From Podospora comata (Eukaryota; Ascomycota; Sordariomycetes; Sordariales; Podosporaceae), in the NCBI GenBank assembly GCA_017354895.1, contig CP071497.1, positions 1,612,001 through 1,676,000 on the forward strand: a stretch of DNA of 64,000 bases, in the 5' to 3' direction. Below, in pieces: positions 54,503 to 64,000 of the stretch. Under the pieces are notes generated by a model that was given only the letters and a program-made list of their open reading frames with translations, was not told the origin of the DNA and made no database searches. The position numbers and the translations under genes are program-made. Numbering within the stretch: the stretch's first letter is position 1; each line of letters opens with the position of its first letter.

Positions 54503-56146
54503 GCTTCGCTCGAGATGATGGCCTACCTGAATGAGTTGCTTGGGGAGGCTTCAGACTGAGTTTGTTGACTCTTTCTAGAAAAGGTGTCACGGGGGTGGCT
54601 TAGGTAGGCCGATGGTTTCATTCTCAGGCGTTAGTGGTCAATCGATTCAGGGATTCTTTTTTTTTCTTCTTCTAAAAGTTTGATGTCGCTGCACATGATC
54701 ATATATCAAAACCTTTGTGTCTTTCCTGTCCTTTCCTGTAAGCCTCAATTGCTGTGAGATGGGAAGTGATTATACAGCCTGAACATGATTACACCAATTA
54801 TAAACTTCAGACACATTTAGACCCGTTTGTATTGGCAAAACTACATCACAGAAACAGTCAGCTCCTCACTTCAAGTCCTTCGAACCGGGCTTCGCACCTT
54901 ACGAGGAACGGACAACCATACTCCCGCTCACCCCCTTGGGTCTGTCCGGGATCTTGCCCATTACAAGGGCCTCTTTTGCTTTGATATTCTGCTTGGATCG
55001 TCATGATGGTACTTTTGCCAATCACTTCTGGAACAGACACTTGGAGCCCTTGGTCGTTTACATCAACAGAACTTTCATCCCTAACGGTTATCTTTTAAAA
55101 TAAGATAAATATTTGGATTAGTGAAGAGGTTCGCTTAGGTGGGTAAAGATAGTTGCTTGGATTAAAAAGCCGATACTATCAAAGTTGATGTTTACCATTC
55201 AATACGATGTGGCGTGTTTGGTATCTTCTGTTATTTTGAGTCTCTCGCCGCGTTACTCCTAACTTCAGCACAAAAGAACCTGACTACAAGTCATCATCCC
55301 CCCTTGACCTGCGAAGGCTTATTTGTTCCATGATCTCTTTGGGTGTTTTTTAGATAATAAAATGCGCCCTAGCTCTTCTAAAATGACACCGCATTGTTTA
55401 TAGATTGGTTTTCCCATTGTTCTTTTACCTCGCTGCCAGGCTTATATTGCACATGCTACATCACTGACACATTTGGCCCACACCCGGTGATTCCGATTAT
55501 TATTTCTCCTCTTTGATACATGTATTTTCAACCTTGAAAATCACACTGTTTTACCAGGTGAGTGACTAACAGGCATTACGGAAACCCCTTTTGTATTTTC
55601 TTCTCTTTATTTGTTTACACCCTCCAAGTGTCATATTAGACACTTAGGGACATGAACGACACCCACAAAAGCTAACGATCCTGAGTTATCTTTATGACTA
55701 CCTGGATTTCAATCAGTTCGCCTAAGGCTCTGGCGTTTATCGAATTTATAACCCACATTCGATATTCCTCCCACCATATCTTACCACACGGTAGTCTTAA
55801 CCAGGCGCTAACGACCATCAAGACCAGAGAGGTCCCCGTCCATATCACAGGGATTGAACATGCTAACTAACTGCACAAAGTGTGGTTGCTCCCAGTATTC
55901 ACCTGATCCCACCTTTTGTCAGGCCCACACCTGGGTTACTCTATGGTATTAAGGCTTGTTTTTCACAGACTCGTATAGCTTTCTTTTTCTCTGTTAGGTT
56001 TCTATACCTATCTATGTAAACTACCTATATTCTGTAGCATTTGTGTAAATCTCCCTTAACTCGAGCAAGGCCAAAGCAAAATCGTATAACCAACACACCA
56101 GCTCGCAGAACATCGATTTCCATTCCCATCCAGCCATCTGCCTTAT
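54503..56146. other. AT-rich intergenic region, about 1.6 kb
   Basis: No ORF resembles a gene. Base composition is lower in GC than the gene-rich parts, which fits old, RIP-affected repeats. Confidence 0.5.
55885..56030. repeat. Second copy of the dispersed repeat seen at 7757-7962
   Basis: Shares TGGTTGCTCCCAGT, CCCACCTTTT, TCAGGC, an AGGCTTGTTTT-like run and TAGCTTTCTTTTTC-like segments, in the same order as the copy in block 1. Confidence 0.55.
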
Positions 56147-56745
56147 TCATACCAGGAACCAAAAACCCAGGCGGGCCAACAACTTATCCAGGTGCTCCTC
56201 ATTATCATTCCTGCATTCAATAATCACCTCCTCCGTCGGACGGGCCAAAATTTCCGCGTTGGTAACACGCCACGGCAAAATCGCACACAGGATCGCATCA
56301 ACATCAGCCACCTTATCAGTCTCCTCAATAGTCCTCGGTCGCCTGACTCCTTCAGCCTCCAATGCCTCCTCCCATTCCCGTGCGACAACCCAATCAACTC
56401 CCGAGTCTGACTCGCTAGTAGATGGCAGGGAGGCAAGAAACCCATGGAGCTTGGCATCCCTCAACGCTACCTCCCAACTCTCTTTATCGCAGGACCAACC
56501 TCGAAATTGACCCCCAAGCCCGTCAAATGAGCGAAGAAACTCGTAAGAGGGGTAGGAGATCCAGGCAAAGTCGTAATCTATTAGGGCGGTTATAGGCCCC
56601 GACGTCTCGTCTAAATAAGACGTTAGTTGGGCCTAGATTGGGCATGGTCAGCTATCGACAAAGACAAGGGACAAGAGTCTGATATGGTTGGTATATCACT
56701 GAAATCACAGTGCACCACCCCCTTGTCATCCTTACCGCTCAATAA
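56147..56745 (-). pseudogene. Aminoglycoside-phosphotransferase (APH)-like remnant
   Basis: Minus-strand exon 56627-56147 reads ITALIDYDFAWISYPSYEFL, then GGQFRGW and a helical C-terminus, as in fungal APH-family proteins. An upstream piece at about 56745-56685 contains RLLSGKDDKGVVHCDFSD, the Brenner-type HxD loop, but the Asn expected after it is not readable and the frame breaks just before. The N-lobe is not found. Fungal APH-like proteins are mostly of unknown substrate, so no resistance role is implied. Confidence 0.55.
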
Positions 56746-57011
56746 CCGATGAACTGCTCACATACTCTGTCAGAGGTTTCCTGTGTCTTCACAATAATTA
56801 CTGACGACTGCATCGTGATATATCTCAGCACTGGCGTTGCCAGCTATCGAGTGCGAGCGAGTCACATTCTCCAGTGCATTTGGCATTGAAACATCACCAT
56901 TTCAGGGGGGAGCCCAACCCTCACAACGACAAACTGTGGGCTGATTTGTATGATTGTGAGTACCCATGGCCACACCGTCCCGCGCAGGATACTTACTAAT
57001 TGTTTTTCCAG

Positions 57012-57599
57012 TTGGAATCTCCAGAATCAGCATGGAGGAGGCGAGACCAATGGAGAACAAGACACTTCCAATACCCGGCGATGATAGGTGGATATATTGT
57101 CCAGCTGGCTGTTTTCCACCAACTTCACTGCCTGGTATGATTAGTGATTCTCTTATTCTTAGTCTTGAATCTTGATCGCTCGGGACTGGTTTCGCTGACA
57201 TGCGACAACAGAACATAATACGAAAGGGCATCTATCGTGGGGTTGACAAGTCAAAACACGGATGACTCGATGGGGATTGAGCACATAGATCACTGCATTG
57301 ATATGCTACGCCAAAGCATTATGGTTAGTCGCAATCATCGTCCCCTCAACCTTCTGGATATCTAGGTATCTAACATGGCGACCCCCTCCTCAGTCTAGTA
57401 GCGATGTCACCCCACCACTTTTGCTCGGATGTCACTAAACACTCCCACGAAGGTTGTTGCCGAAGTCGTTCACACATGTCGTAGTTTTTCCAAGATTCAG
57501 CAATGGACTTGGAACAGGCGACTTATGCACAAGGTGGACAAGGATACTGTTGTCAAGGATGATCCTCTCGGCTGGGGGACGTATACTTACACCCCGTGA
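57012..57599 (+). pseudogene. UstYa-like (DUF3328) oxidase gene, frame-broken
   Basis: The exon ending at 57134 gives GGYIVQLAVFHQLHCL, the first HxxHC motif of UstYa proteins. After an intron (57135-57211, GTATGA to ACAG) comes NIIRKGIYRGVDKSK, then in another frame IEHIDHCIDMLRQSIM, the second HxxHC motif. A GTTAGT intron and a third piece follow. Its last frame reads VVHTCRSFSKIQQWTWNRRL and ends GWGTYTYTP. Frames change near 57255 and again near 57440 without introns, so the gene appears broken. No N-terminal membrane helix was found. UstYa-family proteins oxidise ribosomally made peptides in ustiloxin-type and related pathways. Confidence 0.6.
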
Positions 57600-58217
57600 A
57601 GGAAGCACATGCGTGGGTCTTTTGCGAGGGTTCAGGGATACAACCAGTCAAGGTATGTGTTTTTGTGGAAACACTGCTGCGGTAGCTACGTGGCGTGAAT
57701 TTGTTAAGCTTGCAGATTCATTTTCGATGACAAAAACACAGCCATGGAGCCCCTCCCCCCCCAAGGCTTGGTTTTCAAAAGTGTCACCTGAACTGGGTGG
57801 GCCGCATTCTACACAGCACGCCGAATAAAATGTGCTTCTCGAAACCAGCATGTCAGGGATTCTCGAACACCTGCCCAGGAAGCTGGGCATAGTAAGTGCT
57901 TGGTTGCATGATTCTTCAACACCGTTCGGCAAGCCCCGAGACAGCTACATATTGACCACCCCAGGGGCGGAGAGAATCACCCGTGACATGGACTAAGGTA
58001 TGGAATAAACCGTTGTCTTGGGCGGGACCAACGGGCATAACACATGCCTGGACACATGGCTGAGTCGTTGGGGGCAGATTCCAACTTGTAAGGATTGAGG
58101 TTAGGTACCTACCATGAGTGAAACTGGGATTCCAAAGTCCGGTTACCAATCCTTTTAACATGCATTCTTCCTCGTCTCAATTCGCACAGCTATCACCCAC
58201 CACGCAAGCTAACAACA

Positions 58218-58839
58218 TTGTTATTTCTGAATACTAATAAAGGTGTAGATCCGTTGTCGGACCTAGAGAGGTCGCCCATGAGGTTTGATGCTGAGCTGGG
58301 GGAGCCGTCTGTTTTCAAGGGACAACCCCGGGAAGAGCTCGATGATATGTGGGACTCTCCGGTTGACCGTACGTACTCAAGTGCCCTAAAAACCAAGTTA
58401 GCAGTGTGAGCATGCTGATGCGAAGCTCGCAGAACCAATGATCTTGGTGAACAACGAAACACTTCAGGCGTTCGACCCAACATCCAAGCCTACGAAAAGC
58501 GCAAATGGGCACTACTACGCCCCGGTGGAGGTTTTTTCATCAGCTCCACTGCTTGAATATATCACCCGAAAGTTCATTTGGAGAAATCACTATCAGCATG
58601 TCGATACTTTCCAGGATCCGCCTGAAATGACCTGGGGACATGTTGATCGCTGCATCGATCTTCTTCGCCAGGTGCTCCTGTGCTATGCCGATACTGGCCT
58701 TATCTTCTACACAGACCACGGGGATGACCAGCCTGAGTCACGTGTATCTACAGTTCACATGTGTCGCAATTTCTCTCGTATCGTCAATTGGGCCAACGAG
58801 CACGACTCCTCGCTCGAGATATTTGCTGAGATTCTTTGA
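58218..58839 (+). CDS. UstYa-like (DUF3328) protein, atypical, 5' end uncertain
   Basis: Two exons are seen, up to 58368 and 58433-58839. The 64-nt intron (GTACGT, GCTGAT branch, GCAG) keeps phase through a Gln codon. The frame is open from 58218, and the first ATG in it is 58278. EELDDMWDSPVD resembles the start of the DUF3328 domain. HVDRCIDLLRQVLLCYADTG matches the second HxxHC motif, but with Arg in place of the second His. VSTVHMCRNFSRIVNWANEH is the conserved end segment. Where the first HQLHC motif belongs, the sequence reads VFSSAPLLEYITRKF, so both His-Cys motifs are altered. No membrane helix is seen upstream. It may be inactive, or do a different job. It lies 620 bp after the broken UstYa-like gene on the same strand. 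Confidence 0.55.
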
Positions 58840-60059
58840 GGGCCAGGTGATCGGGGGAACATGTAGATAATTAGGTACTGTTAGAAACTGCTTATCCACG
58901 GCGGTCGAGAAGAGAAAGGCAATGTATCTAGTAACTAGAACAGTGGATGATTTTAGCATTCTATCCTAAAATAAAGATTAAGCATATGATGGATGACATG
59001 TGGTATCCTGCCATGACAATGTCAGTAGCAAAACACAAAGATTAGTTGGGTAACTAGGCTCAACATCAAACGGCCTGTAGAAAGGAGCTTCGGGAAGAGG
59101 TCCCGTACCATCAGATTGGAGTGTAGGGAACTGAATAAAGCCTGGATACAAATACGAATAGATTTCAGGTTCTTTTTCAAGTATTGCTTTTATATGAATT
59201 TTTTAGGTAGACCTCACAAGCATCACAAGCACCACAACCACCACAATCATCACGAACATCACATACTAATCAACATCATATATAAACAGAATCAACGAGT
59301 ATCATAGCAACAGGGTATCTCCCTAATGTATTTATACTCCCATCGATACTCCTCATATCACTTCAACCTTTTCCTTCCCTCCCGTCTATCCTGCACACCC
59401 AATCAATCACTCCTCAGAATATAGCTTCCGCCTGCAAAAACAGCAAACCGCCCCTCATCCCCTTAACGTTGTTGCCTGCTGCCTGCTCAACATACAACTT
59501 GAACAACACCACACAACACCCCCCCCCTCGCTACCAAGAATAAAAACTTGAAGAATTAAGATATACACAATAGTAATAGTACAAGACTATTATCTCAAAG
59601 TAGAATCAGAAAGGAAGAACCGAACAGAAAAAGAAACCAGCTGTGAACAAAAATTGGGCCGCCCCTGGAAAAAAAAAACTCGAATAGAAGAACACCGGGG
59701 CCGCGAAAGAAAAAGAAGCGAAGAAACAGGTGAGGTAGCCGTGGCTCCATCATACGCCAGCTCCAAGGTATAACCGCCTGATGCCTTGACGGAAAAAAAA
59801 AAGAATAAAAAGAAAAAAAGACAAAACGCTGCCTCTGGGTAAACAAGGGTGAGGAAGGTGTTCGATACCCGCATTGTTTCATGACTGCGTTGGAAGTGTA
59901 TGTTGTTGGGTTGGCGTATAAAGGGTTGCAAATATATGTACGTTGGTCTTTGCTTCGCCTTGTTGTAGTGTGCCCGGTCGTGAAAAAAGTGTCGTCTCTG
60001 TCTCATATGTACTGCCCACATGCCCAGAAAGAAAAGGAAACAAAGGCCGTGGTCACAGA
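58840..60059. other. Intergenic, about 1.2 kb
   Basis: 3' region of both flanking genes. Contains the CAC/CAT repeat at 59214-59263. No gene is recognised. Confidence 0.5.
59214..59263. repeat. CAC/CAT-rich imperfect repeat
   Basis: Alternating CACAA, CACCA and CATCA units. A frame through it codes a His-rich stretch but is probably not a gene. Confidence 0.8.
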
Positions 60060-62323
60060 TCAGGCTTTGCCAGCATCCCTGACGGCCCGCATCCACCTCT
60101 CCTCTTCACCGTTGCCGCCAACAACACGAGGTGCTTTTTGTTCTGATGAAAGGTTCAGCGTGGCCTGGACGTCCGCCATGTTCTTAGCACTGAGGAGCGT
60201 CATCGCGTTTCTGAGGAGATAAGCCACGCCGGCACGGATCATGATGGCATCACCTTCAAAGACATAAACATCCCATAGCCGAGTGGCCTCGTCCAAGGCG
60301 AGCTGGCGGGTGAAAAGGGAAGTGAAGATTTCGGAAAGGTAGGCATCCGGGCTGTGGTCAGGGAGGTTCGTCAGATGGTCGCAGAGGTTGGGTGCCTTCT
60401 GGGCCAGAGTCTGCAGCAACAGGTTGTAGGCAGACGACTTGGCCCCGGCGTCAGATGCATAAAAGCTGAGTGGCAGGCCCCGATTAAGGACGTTGGCAAG
60501 TGCAATGAAGGCATCAACTGGGGTTGGGAGGTTGAGAAGCAAAAGTGCCGCGATGGTCTGTTTTGTGGTTAGCATGAACCAAAAAGAATAAGAACCGGTA
60601 AGCAACTCACGTTACACCCAGACACGTAGCCAATGTCACTGCGGTACATGGAATAAGCCTTCAACACATCGACCAAGCTCTGGTTGAGCGGGCCTCCAGG
60701 CTGGAAGATGCGAAGGTCTGGCCATGTTCGGTCCTGGACATCCCTTCTGATCAAGTCAAACCAGCCAACCGCACGGGTATCTTCCATGCTGGCATGTCCA
60801 GACTTTGTCTTTGCTTCGGCGTCACGGGCACGACTCAATGCAGCGTCAAAAGATGTCTTGGTCAGGCCCAAATCATTGCCAATCGCCCTGGTCCATACGG
60901 CTCCTCGACTCCGTGGTGCGATTCCTCGCCACCACATATCCCTCGTCCTGCGCTCGCGAACAGCCTCGTTCCACCGGGGCAAAATATCACGTTCCCAAAT
61001 CGCCATCATGCTGTTCGCTGCGATATCACGGCACTCTGAGCGAACACGCTTCGCATCTTCCCGACGCCTCTCGGCCTCCTGGCTTTGGGCCATCATCTTC
61101 TGGTACTCCTTCAGGTGCCTGCGCTCCTCGGCAGGATCCTTGGGGGGAAGCCAAGATGGGCGGGTGCGGGACAAGACGGCCTCTTTTTCTTTGGAAATGG
61201 GTAATGGATCAATCATGATGTTGGATTTGCGGAGAGGGGGCAGTTCGGCAAATGCGGACTTGACTCTGGGCTTCGCATCCGTCTCGGAAAGCCTTCTGGG
61301 GGTAGGCATCGAGCCTGTGCTAGACCGTTGAGCTCTGTGCTCCAAATCCTCGGCATGCTCCTCAAGCTTCTCTGTGAGGGCCTTGGCGTCGGGGTTCAGG
61401 TCGTTCAAAACCGAGTTCCAGCTCTTGGATCTCGTTGCCACAGGACTCGTCACCCTGCTGGAGGCGGCGGAACTGAGCGTGGAGAGGGCAGATTCGGATT
61501 TCCACATGGGGGATCGGAGGCAGCCTTGGGCCACGGCAACCGGAGGTGTACCATTTCCGACACTGCGCACTCTCTCCTTGGGAGTTCGCTCTGGGGATGG
61601 CGTTTTTGACGAGGGCTGGCTTTTGGTGCGCTCACTGGGCGGCCTGGGCGAAAGCGGAACGTTGTCCAGAACAAGGCCGTCGGGAATGTCGTCTCCGTCA
61701 TCCTCGTCGCACTCCAGCTCGAGTTCCATGGCCGACTTGCGCTCTCGGCTTGACTGCCAGCTGCTTCGTCGTGGCTTCGGAGCAAGGTTGGTGTCTCGTG
61801 GGGCGAGTGTGAGCCCACCTGGACTGGGGCTTCTGTGCCGCGCAGTCAAGCTCAAAGCAGGACGCAGAGCGAGGTTGCGCATTGGCAGTGGGCTGGTTTG
61901 CGGTTCCGGCAAAGGCCCAAGGCTGTTCACGCGGCCATTGACAGCTCGCAGGCTGGATCTCTGCAGTGGAGCGATACTGGGGCGCGATTTGATCGAAGAG
62001 GCGGAATCCCGCTTTGAGCGTGTCCTGGAGGATTCGCGAGAGCTCTGGAGACGTGGCGTAGAAGCCGACATGGGCCGCTTCGTAACGGATCGCAAATCGT
62101 AGGGATTTGTAATGCTCTTGGGGTCGGATAACCGTCGAGGATCGATTTGGCCGTCATCGAGCCCAATTTCTTCAAAGTGACTAACATCGGCAAGCACACT
62201 GCAGTCGTCCGAGGCAATGGAGCTGAGGGAAGAGGATTTCGAGGATTTGGAGGCCGTCATGCCCGGAGGCGAACCTGGACCGGGCAGGACGGCATCATGA
62301 ACGGGTCTCTCATGGATCATCAT
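60060..62323 (-). CDS. TBC-domain Rab GTPase-activating protein
   Basis: Exons 62323-60611 and 60557-60060 give 736 aa. The 53-nt intron starts GTGAGT and ends ACAG, phase 0. Residues 1-400 are low-complexity and Ser/Arg/Pro-rich. A charged helix (about 400-460) leads into the TBC domain, which starts near WWRGIAPRSRGAVWTRAIGN and continues with FDLIRRDVQDRTWPDLRIF, AYSMYRSDIGYVSGCN and IAALLLLNLP. The segment RRDVQDRTWP holds the presumed arginine finger. In the usual YxQG motif the sequence is YVSG, so the glutamine finger is replaced. TBC proteins stimulate GTP hydrolysis by Rab proteins in vesicle traffic; which Rab is unknown. An adjacent ATG (codon 2) is an alternative start. Confidence 0.88.
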
Positions 62324-64000
62324 CTTGGCATGATCCACCAACAAGACCGATGTCGATATGCGAATTGGAAGGTTTTATTGTTTGGTTTCCTGAAGTCGAG
62401 AGTATGGATGCGACGGGAAGCGTCGCAGTGTAGTCGTTTCGGAGCCAACCGCTGGATTGACGATATGGCGCACGACGTCTGAGCGGCAAACCCCTGAAAT
62501 GCCGAGCAGATGTCTCACGATAGGGTTTGGGTCGAAGAGCGATTGGGCGACAGGAACAAACAAACGTGGCGCGCGACTCGGCTCGGAACAAAAAGCAGCA
62601 GCTGGTGATATATTAACTACTCCGGTACGCAGGATGCTGTGAACGATTGATTTTCTTCGTATTATGCTGCGGGCGGCTGCAATAACTATTATGTAGCGAA
62701 TGTCGTGGTTGTGTGGTGTGGTGTGGTGCTATGGTGGTGGCTGGTGTGGGTGTGAGATGAACGAGTGTCTGGCCGACGTCGAGGAGACGGACGGGCCTAT
62801 TGTTTGTTAAAGGGGAAAAAAAGAGCGACGTGTTGAGGGAATCAGGAATCAGAAATCAGGAATCAGGAAATCAGGATGGAGAGAAGGAAAAAAACGAGTC
62901 AAGATGCGGTGGGCGATGGGCGCGCAAATGACGAAGAAACTAACGGCGCAAGCGAGAAGGGGGTAAGAAAGCGCGGGTCCGGAAATCAGACCTGGCATCA
63001 AATGTGGGGCACAGCCTATGAAAAGCTGCCGCGAGCATCTCCCAAGATGAGCTAAAACCAAGGCACAAAGGGAAGCCAGGAACCGGTATCTCGATTGAGA
63101 GAGTCGTGATATCAGATGCAGACATTTCCCTGTGTTGTTAGAGATAAGCGTGAAAATGCTCCAATCCGGTTGCGACCGCCATCTGATATCATTCTTCCAT
63201 CCGTCCATCCTTCCGGCCATGGTGGACAAAAACACCGGCCACGGTTAATACCCAACGGTACAAGCTGAACAGGCGACGGTGCCCCCGCCAGTAAAGTCAT
63301 GACTTGTACTGCCTCCCCGGAACAGCGTACCCAGACCAGGCCCATGCAGAGCCACTTGTGCACTCCCGATTCATGAAGATATTCGGAGTCAGTCAGCGGC
63401 CTGCTCTGTTCCCTCCCCACCAACAAGGCCACCGACAGCAGAGGTTGTGAAACAGGTGTGGGAGCAACGGTGAGGTGCGGAAACACTGTGGCTTGCAGCT
63501 TCACCACTCTGCCCGCAGGCCGGCTGTGGCGTCCGGATGCTCTCCATGAGGGAACACCCTCATTTCTCACCCCCAATCTCGATGCATTTCCCACTCTGTA
63601 GAAAATGTAGAAAAAGTGGACTGCAACTTCGTCAACAGAAATGCACCTTGAATATCTCCATTTTGCTTTTCTTCTTTGTTTTTTTTTCTTTTTTTCTCAT
63701 CGTTCTAGAATTGTGAGATGGAGCAATCGATCGGGGCCTGGAAATGAAGGAGGGGCGCGCCTAATCTCTGGACAGGGCCTGTGGCGGGGAAGACGTTGTT
63801 TGGGGATTTGGTGGTTTTATGCCACCGCCAGGCACAGCACCACAGAAACATCGCGCATAAACCGCAACGCCTTTCCACATTCCAGGGTCCCCCTCCATCT
63901 CCAACTCCCCGCGTCTCACGGTTGGCAACTTACATGTCGCACAGTAGGCCGGTCGGTTCGGTTGAGGTTGATGATCCTCGGGAGCTGATCTCGGGGGAGC
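62324..64000. other. Upstream region of the TBC gene, about 1.7 kb to the window end
   Basis: No gene is recognised. Small ORFs on both strands (for example 62849-63594) lack family signatures. Confidence 0.45.

Noticed and set aside
59116-59307. His-rich ORF through the CAC/CAT repeat
   Set aside because: The composition follows the repeat, with no conserved sequence on either side.
1-64000. CRISPR arrays, prokaryotic operons or bacterial-type replication origins
   Set aside because: The genome is fungal with introns; no such structures were seen.

Overview
The window is nuclear DNA of a filamentous ascomycete, most likely a Sordariomycete near the Sordariales. The evidence is short introns (about 50-75 nt) with GTRNGY donors and CTRAY branch points. 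Protein families largely confined to such fungi also occur (HET, Clr5, SAT4 rhodopsin-like, DUF1996, DUF3632, UstYa/DUF3328), and a Fot1/pogo transposon carries C-to-T nonsense changes of the kind made by repeat-induced point mutation (RIP). I reconstructed exons by eye from splice signals and reading phase, so intron ends are inferred.

Conserved, intact-looking genes form three stretches. At 10.5-19 kb are a HET-domain protein, an MFS transporter, a small NAD(P)-binding protein and a Clr5-domain protein. At 25.6-52.3 kb are a DUF3632 protein, a secreted T1-type ribonuclease, an acyl-CoA dehydrogenase with a peroxisomal tail, the unfolded-protein sensor IRE1, the ribosome-quality-control ligase Hel2, a SWIB protein, an FAD monooxygenase, a SAT4-type receptor-like membrane protein, a DUF1996 secreted protein and a SNF2-type helicase. 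At 60-62.3 kb is a TBC Rab-GAP. These are housekeeping, secretory and signalling genes with no obvious shared pathway. IRE1 and Hel2 are convergent neighbours that both act in proteostasis, but this may be chance.

Between them lie accessory, decayed stretches. Block 1 (2.3-10.1 kb) has a kinase-ankyrin gene remnant on the minus strand, a kinase-like pseudogene and an ankyrin-repeat pseudogene on the plus strand, a decayed copy of the tail of the first gene broken by a dispersed repeat, and a complete 1.86 kb Fot1/pogo element with 46-bp inverted repeats. Block 2 (20.9-25.1 kb) has a DUF7580-like remnant, a broken C2H2-finger gene and two unidentified ORFs, one with a Cys-rich cluster. Block 3 (52.3-59 kb) has degenerate repeats, an 18-bp minisatellite, a frame-broken hypothetical gene, an aminoglycoside-phosphotransferase-like remnant, and two adjacent UstYa-like (DUF3328) genes, one decayed and one largely open but atypical. 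UstYa proteins are oxidases of fungal ribosomal peptide pathways, so this pair is the best candidate for a decayed or divergent biosynthetic locus.

A window-wide pattern also stands out. Many genes on both strands change from C-ending codons in the 5' part to G-ending codons in the 3' part, so the coding strand reverses its GC skew inside the gene.
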